Under the pieces are notes generated by a model, which worked only from the letters and a program-made list of their open reading frames with translations, was not told the origin of the DNA and made no database searches. From positions 1 to 40,504 of the forward strand of contig NZ_MASS01000038.1 in the NCBI RefSeq assembly GCF_001707885.1: a DNA stretch of 40,504 nucleotides, written 5' to 3'. This DNA comes from Desulfosporosinus cupriresistens (lineage in GTDB: Bacteria > Bacillota > Desulfitobacteriia > Desulfitobacteriales > Desulfitobacteriaceae). The translations under genes were made by a program, and so were the position numbers. Shown piece after piece: positions 33,691 to 40,504 of this stretch; positions within the stretch are counted from its first letter, which is position 1, and every line of letters starts with the position of its first letter.

Positions 33691-34791
33691 TTATACGTTA
33701 AACCTGAAGTGAACAATGTCTCCGTCATGCATAATATACTCTTTGCCTTCTAAACGTACCAACCCCTTTTCACGAGCACCATTCAACCCGTTGTGCTCTA
33801 CAAAATCCTTATAGGCGACCACCTCAGCCCGGATAAACCCATGCTCAAAGTCGGTATGAATGACTCCAGCTGCTTGAGGCGCTTTTGTTCCTTGACGAAT
33901 CGTCCACGCTCTCACTTCCACCTGACCAGCAGTAAAAAACGTCATGAGTCCCAATAGATGAAAAGCAACCCGAATCAATCGGTCCAGTCCTGACTCTTCG
34001 AGTCCTAAATCCTGTAAGAAAACTTCCTTCTCGTCTTCTTCAAGTTCTGCTATCTCCGCTTCGATCTGAGCACAAACTACAACGACTTCTGCATCCTCTT
34101 CCGCTGCGATTGCCATAACTTGTTGGACATAAGAGTTATCGGCTGCTGTAGAGAGGCCATCTTCGCTGACATTCGCAACATAAAGCACCGGCTTTAAAGT
34201 CAAAAGTGAAAAACCTTTTAGAATTTCCCGTTCCTCGTCCGTATAAGTCAAAGAACGTGCCCCTTTTCCTCGATTAAAGACTTCCTTCAACCGCTCTAAC
34301 AGCGCCACTTCGCCTTGAGCCTTTTTATCTCCGGCCTTTAAGAGTTTAGACGTACGATCTGCACGCTTCTCCACACTTTCCATGTCCGCTAAGACCAACT
34401 CAAGATCTATGGTCTCGATATCTCTTTTAGGGTTAACATTACCCTCGACATGGATCACATTATCGTCTTCAAAGCAGCGCACAACATGCACAATGGCATC
34501 GACTTCACGGATATGGGAAAGGAATTTATTTCCTAGTCCCTCACCTTTACTCGCCCCTTTGACAAGTCCGGCAATATCCACAAACTCGACGGTAGCAGAA
34601 ACAATCTTTTTTGGATGAACCATATCTGCTAGTTTCTGCAAGCGAGAATCGGGCACTTCTACCATCCCCACATTCGGATCAATGGTACAGAATGGATAAT
34701 TCGCCGCTTCAGCACCCACTTGGGTAATTGCATTAAACAACGTTGATTTACCCACATTCGGCAAACCAACAATTCCTGCATGTAATGTCAT
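33691..34791 (-). CDS. ychF: YchF/OLA1-family ATPase
   Basis: A 366-residue P-loop protein of the Obg superfamily. G1 is [15 protein letters not shown] at residues 8-22, G3 is [21 protein letters not shown] near 68-88, and a coiled region and C-terminal TGS domain follow ([13 protein letters not shown], ending [13 protein letters not shown]). YchF prefers ATP to GTP and binds ribosomes in the stress response. Length and all motifs are normal. The ATG has AGGAGG upstream. Confidence 0.97.
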   Translation of the reverse strand: MTLHAGIVGLPNVGKSTLFNAITQVGAEAANYPFCTIDPNVGMVEVPDSRLQKLADMVHPKKIVSATVEFVDIAGLVKGASKGEGLGNKFLSHIREVDAIVHVVRCFEDDNVIHVEGNVNPKRDIETIDLELVLADMESVEKRADRTSKLLKAGDKKAQGEVALLERLKEVFNRGKGARSLTYTDEEREILKGFSLLTLKPVLYVANVSEDGLSTAADNSYVQQVMAIAAEEDAEVVVVCAQIEAEIAELEEDEKEVFLQDLGLEESGLDRLIRVAFHLLGLMTFFTAGQVEVRAWTIRQGTKAPQAAGVIHTDFEHGFIRAEVVAYKDFVEHNGLNGAREKGLVRLEGKEYIMHDGDIVHFRFNV

Positions 34792-34853
34792 GCTTTACCT
34801 CCTCTTAATTATGTGACAAGTTATCTCCACAGATTATAAGTGATTTTCACTCA

Positions 34854-35060
34854 CTAATCCATCTCATTTTCTTCGGCCCGCTTTAGAATCTCTTTTAAAT
34901 TGCGCTCGAGTTTAACACGAGGTATCCAGGCCTGATGTTGACATCCTAAGCACTGAATCCTAAAATCCATCCCTGTACGCATTACTTTCCAATCTACGCT
35001 TCCACAAGGATGCGGTTTACGAAGACGAACAATATCCCCAACATTTAATGGAATCACCAC
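34854..35060 (-). CDS. DUF951 domain protein
   Basis: A 68-residue protein with the pattern PLNVGDIVRLRKPHPCGSVDW, then FRIQCLGCQHQAWIPRVKLE, giving cysteines spaced for a small zinc or nucleic-acid-binding fold. This is the DUF951 family, commonly encoded next to ychF and rpsF in Firmicutes. I read a GTG start at 35060 after GGGGGAG; a longer frame would translate a short tandem DNA repeat and is unlikely. The function is unknown. Confidence 0.85.
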   Translation of the reverse strand: MVIPLNVGDIVRLRKPHPCGSVDWKVMRTGMDFRIQCLGCQHQAWIPRVKLERNLKEILKRAEENEMD

Positions 35061-35077
35061 TATCGACTCCCCCTTAA

Positions 35078-35110
35078 TCGAGGTTCGAGGTTCGAAGTTC
35101 GAAGTTCGAA
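35078..35110. repeat. Tandem heptamer repeat upstream of the DUF951 gene
   Basis: About four and a half copies of TTCGARG (GAGGTTC twice, then GAAGTTC). Related TTCGAAC and AAGCGAAGT stretches occur near 38.58-38.65 kb in the opposite orientation, so a dispersed repeat family is possible. Confidence 0.7.
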
Positions 35111-35244
35111 ATTTAATATCGTACTTCTCTTCGGGCATCGCACTTCGCTTATTTAGCTCCTGATAAGTTCACTGAACCCAACGGAGTTTTAATACTCTAT
35201 TGACTAGGTATTTTTATATCCATTATTTCTACTGGGCCCATCGT

Positions 35245-36126
35245 CTATTGTTCGTCATTAGGTGAACCTTTTTTGAGATCTTCAAAAGATAATATTTTTA
35301 GTTGTGGAGTACGAATTCCTTCTTCTAAAAATGCGCTGTGAATGCGACGACGCAGTTCTCGTTCCAGACTCCACTGTTCATTAGGGTGGGTGAAGCCAAC
35401 AATGCGTAAAACAACATTGAGATCGCCGAATTGAATGATACCCTGTACTGTGGGAGCTTCTATGATTTTCTCTCCGAATTCGGTACTAACTACCTCACAA
35501 ACTGAATTCATTACTTCCCTTGCATGGTCAAGATTTTCATCGTAGGGAATCTGAATATCAACCAAAGCCCGCATCTTCCCGCGGCTGAAGTTAGTAACTG
35601 CCGCAATACTACCATTTGGAATAATGTGCAGTTCACCGCCCCAGTCTCTGAGGTGAGTCGCCCTAATTCCAGTTTCTTCAACAATTCCTGAGAATTCACC
35701 CACTTGAACATATTCTCCAACAGAAAATTGATCTTCAAAGAGAATGAAAAAACCACCAATCATATCTTTAACCAAGCTTTGAGAGCCGAAACCCAGGGCG
35801 ACACCCAAAACACTGGCCGAAGCCAGTAATGCCCCTGTATCAAAATTAAACAGTCGTTTAAGGATATGAACTACGACCGTGAAGGTAATCACGTAAAAAG
35901 CCATACTTCGTAGAAGTGAGAATATTGTATTAGCCTTACGTTCATCTAGAAGTTGTTTCCCTTTACGCTCGACTAACATGCGCCTTAATAGATAAATTAA
36001 TAATCCATAGGCAATACGTGCAACAACGAGAATAACAGCAATATATAGTAACGTATTTAACGCCGCGATCCCTATTTTGTGCCAGTCAAAATCACTCAAT
36101 TTATCCGGAATCCAAGTGACATTCAT
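35245..36126 (-). CDS. MscS-family mechanosensitive channel
   Basis: A 293-residue membrane protein. Hydrophobic segments at about 20-45, 65-85 and 95-125 lead to the pore-lining helix, and the glycine-rich ASVLGVALGFGSQSLVKDMIGG (97-118) is the MscS TM3 signature. The beta domain follows with DQFSVGEYVQVGEFSGIVEETGIR and GELHIIPNGSI. This family releases solutes on hypo-osmotic shock. The N-terminal region is a small-type MscS with three spans. It lies downstream of the M18 peptidase gene on the same strand. Confidence 0.93.
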   Translation of the reverse strand: MNVTWIPDKLSDFDWHKIGIAALNTLLYIAVILVVARIAYGLLIYLLRRMLVERKGKQLLDERKANTIFSLLRSMAFYVITFTVVVHILKRLFNFDTGALLASASVLGVALGFGSQSLVKDMIGGFFILFEDQFSVGEYVQVGEFSGIVEETGIRATHLRDWGGELHIIPNGSIAAVTNFSRGKMRALVDIQIPYDENLDHAREVMNSVCEVVSTEFGEKIIEAPTVQGIIQFGDLNVVLRIVGFTHPNEQWSLERELRRRIHSAFLEEGIRTPQLKILSFEDLKKGSPNDEQ

Positions 36127-36155
36127 ATTATCGTGGTCCTTTGCTGTAATTTCTG

Positions 36156-37532
36156 CTAATTACGATATGCTAAAAAAGCGTAATACCCACGCATCATCAT
36201 GACCAAATCTGCGACTGAAGAGATTTCCCACGGGGCATGCATGCTTAGAATACCTACCCCACAGTCCAATACTTCCATTCCGTAAATTGCCATATACTGA
36301 GCTATTGTACCACCGCCGCCCTGATCAACTTTTCCTAATTCGGCAGTTTGCCAAACAATCTTTGCCTTATCAAAAATTCTGCGAACCTCTGCAATGAATT
36401 CCGGGTTCGCGTCACTCGACCCTGATTTACCTCGAGAACCAGTGTATTTGCTAATAACCATCCCTCGACCTAGGAAAGCCGAATTCCGTTTGTCCATAAC
36501 CTCTGTATAATTAGGGTCATATCCACCGGTGACATCTGCCGAAAGCGCTTTGGCTCGGGCCATTGCACGTCGAACCATCAAACCATTATATGTCCCGGTT
36601 TGCAAGGTAATAAGTTCCGCAACGAAGTTCTCCAAGTAACGAGCTTTCATGCCTGTATTGGAGTCACTGCCAATCTCCTCTTTATCAGCAAATAGAACCA
36701 TTGTTGTCCACTCCGGCTGCTCTATAGCTTCAATTGCTTTCCAAGCAGCAAAGGCGCAGACTCTATCATCTTGCCCGTACCCAGCAATCAGACTTCGATC
36801 TAAACCTGCATAGCGGGCTTTTCCTGCTGGGACGACCTCTAATTCTGCACTGACGAAGTCATCTTCCTGGATACCATATTTTTCCTTTAAAATATTAAGA
36901 ATAGCCGATTTTACACGTTCTTCCCCCTCCCCAGTTGAAGGATCATGTCCGAGCAATAAGTTTAATCCCTCTCCTGTAATGGCCTCACTTAACTTTTTGT
37001 CATTTTGATCCTTTGCTAAATGAGGAAGTAAGTCGGTAATAGTAAAAATCGGGTCTTCTTCATCTTCTCCTACCACAATACTAACCTTCTGACCCTCCGT
37101 TAATATGATGACTCCATGTAAAGCAAGCGGCAGGGCTGTCCATTGGTATTTCTTAATCCCTCCATAATAGTGCGTTTTTAAAAAGGCCAATCCTTCTTCT
37201 TCATAAAGAGGGCGTTGTTTAATATCTAACCGAGGAGCATCAATATGAGCCGCAACAATTCGAAAGCCCTCGCTTAATGGACGAAGACCTGCAATTGCCA
37301 ATATGCCCGCTTTTCCTTGAACTTCCAGTCGGACCTTTTGACCTGACTTAAAATCCTTCACCTCGTCAAGCGATGTAAAACCTGACTTCTTGGCCCATCT
37401 CTCTAGGATCTGCCATGATTCCCGTTCTGTTTTTCCTTCACTGAGAAAAGCTAAGTATTCTGTCATCGCTTGACGTTCCTTCTCAGAAATCTTTAGTTCA
37501 TCCCATGCCAACTTTACCATTTTTGAACGCAT
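36156..37532 (-). CDS. M18-family aminopeptidase
   Basis: A 458-residue metallopeptidase. Metal and catalytic motifs are visible: AAHIDAPRLD near residue 90 (histidine and aspartate), GYGQDDRVCAFAA near 253 (bridging aspartate), DKEEIGSDSNTG near 284 (catalytic glutamates) and SMHAPWE near 433 (last histidine). These fit M18 aminopeptidases, which remove N-terminal acidic or neutral residues from peptides. The ATG follows AAAGGTGA. Length is normal. Confidence 0.93.
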   Translation of the reverse strand: MRSKMVKLAWDELKISEKERQAMTEYLAFLSEGKTERESWQILERWAKKSGFTSLDEVKDFKSGQKVRLEVQGKAGILAIAGLRPLSEGFRIVAAHIDAPRLDIKQRPLYEEEGLAFLKTHYYGGIKKYQWTALPLALHGVIILTEGQKVSIVVGEDEEDPIFTITDLLPHLAKDQNDKKLSEAITGEGLNLLLGHDPSTGEGEERVKSAILNILKEKYGIQEDDFVSAELEVVPAGKARYAGLDRSLIAGYGQDDRVCAFAAWKAIEAIEQPEWTTMVLFADKEEIGSDSNTGMKARYLENFVAELITLQTGTYNGLMVRRAMARAKALSADVTGGYDPNYTEVMDKRNSAFLGRGMVISKYTGSRGKSGSSDANPEFIAEVRRIFDKAKIVWQTAELGKVDQGGGGTIAQYMAIYGMEVLDCGVGILSMHAPWEISSVADLVMMMRGYYAFLAYRN

Positions 37533-37664
37533 ATAATCACCTTTCCACCTTAAGCAATTTTTATATTTAGCTTAAGTTTTCTTCGTCTCTGGTTGATTTA
37601 TACAATAGGCGCCTCACTATCCCTTGGCTGGACGATTTATACTTTCTGCCCTAACTAGGGCATC

Positions 37665-38402
37665 TTAAAACCAAACTCCTTTGCCAAGTGAAAGCGGTTC
37701 GAGCAGTTTTTGACTGAGTTGCGCAGAAAACGCCTGATCCAGGGTCTGAAAGATCCCTGTTAAATAAGGATAAAAGTTCGAGTTCTGAATTAGGTCATTA
37801 ATGCCTCCACCTACTCCCATTTTCAAGAGCGGGGAAGACAACCCTGCAACGACGGCCAGGCAAATAAGGGCACTCAATCCCCCAAATATGAGACCTCCTC
37901 CTCGATTAAAAGCCCCACCCCAAATACTAAAAAGACGAAGAAGAATAGAGACCAACAAGTGAATCAAAATCACCACTATAAAAAAAACACAACCAAAGGC
38001 AATAAGGCTTAGAGTGCGCTCAGTAACCGCCTCCGCTAAACGATGGGTCACTTGCTCAATAGCTTGGGGCATCTGTACATTAGGCAGGTTTAACGAGGCG
38101 AGAATATTACGCCATTCTGACGGCAGGGCCCCTAAAATATTCCCTAAAGCCTGTTGTTGTAGACTACTGGCTTTAGACTGAACAATGGGAAGGATTGCTT
38201 GATAAATCACGGGTTCCAACCATTTTTGCAGCGCAAAATGTTGCTCAGCCCAATGAAGAGCAGCCATATACTCCCATGATGCTACCACAAAACCTACAAT
38301 ACTACTCAAGAAATTAATAACGCTAGTTATAAGGCCTCTTTGATAACCATGTAAGGCTCCAAACAGAACAAACCCCATAATAAGCACATCAATAAGATTC
38401 AT
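37665..38402 (-). CDS. CvpA-family membrane protein
   Basis: A 245-residue protein with four hydrophobic segments at about 3-22, 27-45, 130-158 and 165-190. The start MNLIDVLIMGFVLFGALHGYQRGL is the CvpA family signature (a conserved GYxRG after the first span). CvpA proteins are involved in envelope homeostasis, first described in colicin V production; the exact role is unclear. The gene is alone between the M18 peptidase and selC. Upstream, 38403-38662 shows only AT-rich DNA and a few repeat-like words. Confidence 0.82.
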   Translation of the reverse strand: MNLIDVLIMGFVLFGALHGYQRGLITSVINFLSSIVGFVVASWEYMAALHWAEQHFALQKWLEPVIYQAILPIVQSKASSLQQQALGNILGALPSEWRNILASLNLPNVQMPQAIEQVTHRLAEAVTERTLSLIAFGCVFFIVVILIHLLVSILLRLFSIWGGAFNRGGGLIFGGLSALICLAVVAGLSSPLLKMGVGGGINDLIQNSNFYPYLTGIFQTLDQAFSAQLSQKLLEPLSLGKGVWF

Positions 38403-38662
38403 GTACTCCCCCCTACCTTATAAAAGCTAATTTAAATTTATCTTAGCGCAACAAAACTAAACAATAATATTTCACTAATCTTTTAATATTCGGTCTATCT
38501 GTCCAAAATCCTGCAACAACCCTCATCAGGGAAATCAAAAAGACAGCTGCTCGCTGCCTCATATTGATATTCGGTATTTTGATTTTCGAACTGGAAGCTC
38601 GAACTATAATATCACAACAATTGCATTCGATAAGCGAAGTTCGAACCGCGAAACACGATTAT

Positions 38663-38760
38663 GGCGGGGATGCGTGAGAATCGAACACACCTCGGAACGT
38701 TCTGCGTCCCGACACGCGGATTTGAAGTCCGGGAGCAGCACCAGCTACTATCCATCCCCA
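38663..38760 (-). tRNA. selC: tRNA-Sec (TCA), selC
   Basis: A 98-base tRNA on the minus strand with acceptor GGGGATG/CATCCCC, an extended D stem, anticodon loop CTTCAAA (anticodon TCA, which reads UGA) and a long variable arm, the hallmark of selenocysteine tRNA. The T loop is TTCGATT and the CCA is encoded. It implies the host makes selenoproteins; selA, selB and selD are not in the window. Confidence 0.95.
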
Positions 38761-38774
38761 TTCTGTCGACAATA

Positions 38775-38803
38775 ATATAACACATTCAAGGTTATTAGTA
38801 AAT
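38775..38803 (-). promoter_or_regulatory. Probable selC promoter
   Basis: TTTACT (38803-38798), 17-base spacer, TATATT (38780-38775) on the minus strand, 14 bases before the tRNA. The -35 matches consensus only in part. Confidence 0.5.
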
Positions 38804-38979
38804 CTTTTAAATGGCATACAATTATACATAATGCTTAAGTTCAACAAATGAAAGGTATATATTTCCATTAATGTGTGCACAATAATAATGGAACCACATT
38901 TATCTTAAGATCAGATTTTTAATTAAGCGCTGTATTGAACGCAGGTGGGTCAAAATCTTACAAAGAAAGGAGTTTTATT

Positions 38980-39123
38980 ATGGATCGGAGCGATATATTG
39001 TTTTCTAGTCTATCAAACAGCCAGGTCGAAGACATTAAGGCTTTAGAAACTAAATTTAATACATCTCCTACCACTGGCCAAGAGACCGTCTTAATTGCTT
39101 ATACTAAACCCGAACAAAAATAG
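38980..39123 (+). CDS. Small protein of unknown function
   Basis: A 47-residue protein with a strong AAAGGAG site seven bases before the ATG. It is short and polar (DRSDILFSSLSNSQVEDIKALE) and has no recognisable family or membrane segment. It ends 20 bases before the convergent DUF2889 gene. The ribosome site is the main evidence that it is real. Confidence 0.6.
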   Translation: MDRSDILFSSLSNSQVEDIKALETKFNTSPTTGQETVLIAYTKPEQK

Positions 39124-39142
39124 GCAACTGCACCACAACAAA

Positions 39143-39574
39143 CTAAAACTTCTTATAGTGCAGGCAGCTTCCATTAAGTTGTTGTTCAACCTGAATTTTC
39201 ATTTCTTCTTCTTGCATTGTAAGCTTCATCAACTGGTATTTAGCTTGAACTATCCCCTTTACACACTCAAGTGTGAGGTCTGTCAAATGCGTACAGCCCT
39301 GTTCTAAGCCAACCGCTGCTTGAATTTGCTTTCTGACATTACAATTCAGGTTAACCCCCACAAGTTTTTTAATTCGGTCTTGGGCGTGTACACAATCCTT
39401 GTGGGGAGCACGACGAAGTTGACCATCGGCTGATGTAATCGTATAACTCTCGAGGTCAGCTTCGAGGGTTATACAGAGTTCGTGTTGGCTATCTAAAAAA
39501 ACTCCATTTACTGCTACAATTTTATTGGATACTAAACTGACATTTATAGAAATTGAACGGTTAAAAAGAAACAT
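39143..39574 (-). CDS. DUF2889 family protein
   Basis: A 143-residue protein with the family motifs RRAPHKDCVHAQDRIKKLVG near residue 54 and GLEQGCTHLTDL near 88-99. Members of DUF2889 are small proteins with conserved cysteine and histidine residues and no established function. The N-terminus reads like an extended strand region. The ATG follows GAGGAG. It is convergent with the small gene at 38980. Confidence 0.8.
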   Translation of the reverse strand: MFLFNRSISINVSLVSNKIVAVNGVFLDSQHELCITLEADLESYTITSADGQLRRAPHKDCVHAQDRIKKLVGVNLNCNVRKQIQAAVGLEQGCTHLTDLTLECVKGIVQAKYQLMKLTMQEEEMKIQVEQQLNGSCLHYKKF

Positions 39575-39638
39575 TGACCCATCTCCTCATTTATCTTTAA
39601 GATATTTTAATTTTCTATATATTATATCGCCTTTTATG

Positions 39639-39690
39639 AATAAAGAAAGTTACTGGATGACCATTACTCATTCAGTAACTTTCTTTTATT
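39639..39690 (-). terminator. Terminator after the CBS-ACT gene (possibly bidirectional)
   Basis: AATAAAGAAAGTTACTG (39639-39655) pairs with CAGTAACTTTCTTTTATT (39673-39690), nearly perfect. It lies between the CBS-ACT gene and the DUF2889 gene; the T-rich flanks allow either strand. Confidence 0.75.
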
Positions 39691-39833
39691 GTTTATTAGG
39701 GAGTAACTACTTCATTCACCAGTTTACTATTTATTCGTTATCTTAGATTCAGTTCAGCTGTTATTGCTCGTTCAGAAAACCTTTTACTGTTGTGGTCACT
39801 AAGCGTGCCTCCAAAACTGGTCCGAATGCTAAC

Positions 39834-40460
39834 TCATTCTCTAACTTGATACCCTTTTTCCTTTAATGACGCTTTTACTTCGGCTACTTGTTCACCCTGT
39901 AAGCGCGCCAAGATTTGGACTTGATTATCCCTTAGATGGTAGACCGCAAAACTCGCAATATTAACATCAAACTGCTTGATCGTCACCGCAAGGTCCAACA
40001 GGACACCCGTTTCATCTTTTGTTTCTATTACCACTCGTTGGCCTGGACTGCGAAATCCCATAATATCCAGAAAAGCATCTAAGATATCAGTTGCCGTAAT
40101 GATACCAACCAGTTTGCCTTGGTCAAGAACAGGCAATCCACTAATTCTGTGTTCCCGCATTAACAAGGCAGCATCCTCAATCTGGGTATCGGGTTGACAG
40201 GTCATTACCTTCTTTACAGCAACTTCTCGGATAGGAGTTTTGGCGATGAGATAATTAAGTTCAAAAATACTTAACGTCGTCGCAGGAGAAGGAGAGACCT
40301 CTCGGAGATCCCCATCTGTCACAAAACCCACGAGTTTACCCTTATCCATAACCGGCAACTTATTGATCTTTTTTTCTCGCATGAGGACCATCGTTTCTGC
40401 GATCGATTCATCCGGGCTCACTGTAAAAACCTGAGATGTCATAAATTGGCGAACATACAT
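39834..40460 (-). CDS. CBS domain pair with ACT domain (AcuB-like)
   Basis: A 208-residue regulator. Two CBS domains occupy about residues 1-60 and 78-140, each with the pattern RxxxxxxLPVxDxGKLVGxxT. An ACT domain follows from about 143 (VVIETKDETGVLLDLAVTIKQF). Such CBS-ACT proteins bind adenosine nucleotides and amino acids and resemble AcuB of Bacillus. The ligand here is unknown. The ATG has GGAGAAGGGGG upstream. The right edge of the window follows 44 bases later. Confidence 0.88.
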   Translation of the reverse strand: MYVRQFMTSQVFTVSPDESIAETMVLMREKKINKLPVMDKGKLVGFVTDGDLREVSPSPATTLSIFELNYLIAKTPIREVAVKKVMTCQPDTQIEDAALLMREHRISGLPVLDQGKLVGIITATDILDAFLDIMGFRSPGQRVVIETKDETGVLLDLAVTIKQFDVNIASFAVYHLRDNQVQILARLQGEQVAEVKASLKEKGYQVRE

Positions 40461-40504
40461 ATTGTTTTGCCCCCTTCTCCTTTAACTTGTTTTTAACATT
40501 ACTC

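Noticed and set aside
34854..35138. Longer start for the DUF951 gene
   Set aside because: The extension translates the heptamer DNA repeat; GTG at 35060 has a strong ribosome site.

Overview
The window has two parts that meet at a tRNA gene. Positions 1 to about 21,600 are the right-hand part of an integrated conjugative element (ICE); its left end lies outside the window. Positions 21,600 to 40,504 are host chromosome. The host genes (purA, purB, dnaB, a sporulation-type LonC protease, the rplI and rpsF-ssb-rpsR ribosomal genes, ychF, a UCA selenocysteine tRNA) point to a spore-forming, low-to-mid GC Firmicute. Gene content and order resemble Desulfosporosinus or Desulfitobacterium (Peptococcaceae). 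The genus is an inference from memory of those genomes, not a computed result.

The ICE is almost entirely on the minus strand up to 17 kb. From the left it holds the end of a conjugation module (TrbL/VirB6-like channel protein, two small membrane proteins, a VirD4 coupling ATPase), then an unrecognised gene, a NT5C-type 5'(3')-deoxyribonucleotidase and a protein built of 26-residue repeats. Next come a relaxase fused to a long Sel1-repeat tail, its MobC partner and a second 26-residue-repeat protein. Upstream of these lies a cluster of strong hairpins (9,243-9,386) that could be the origin of transfer or a small inserted palindromic element; it breaks a small gene. A maintenance block follows: a TOPRIM primase-like protein, a RadC-family protein, ParB, ParA and a large unknown protein. 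An excisionase-like HTH protein and a zinc-ribbon protein come next.

The control region (16.8-18.1 kb) has two divergent XRE-type repressors separated by a perfect 17-bp-arm palindrome. The palindrome sits on a near-consensus sigma-A promoter. An ImmA/IrrE-type peptidase follows, as in ICEBs1-like elements whose repressor is destroyed by proteolysis. Between this switch and the integrase lies a two-gene cargo: a TcmP 'three-Cys-motif partner' protein with methyltransferase-like motifs and its Gp37/Gp68 (DUF5131) three-cysteine partner. The tyrosine integrase is last, followed by tandem 11-bp repeats and a tRNA-Gly(CCC) gene whose 3' end faces the element. That tRNA is the presumed attachment site.

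The chromosomal part carries a tRNA-Lys-Glu-Phe operon and a purine operon (FAD oxidoreductase, purB, purA) behind a strong promoter and a PurBox-like inverted pair. Then come dnaB, the lonC-rplI-yybS-like-mazG-like cluster, rpsF-ssb-rpsR, ychF, a DUF951 gene, an MscS channel, an M18 aminopeptidase, a CvpA-like protein, selC, a DUF2889 gene and a CBS-ACT regulator.

Points most worth a second look are: the relaxase, whose family N-terminus can only be reached from an ATT start; the repeat proteins that bracket the relaxosome genes; the hairpin block; the TcmP/Gp37-Gp68 cargo; a long stem-loop at 15.1 kb; and the purine-operon control region.
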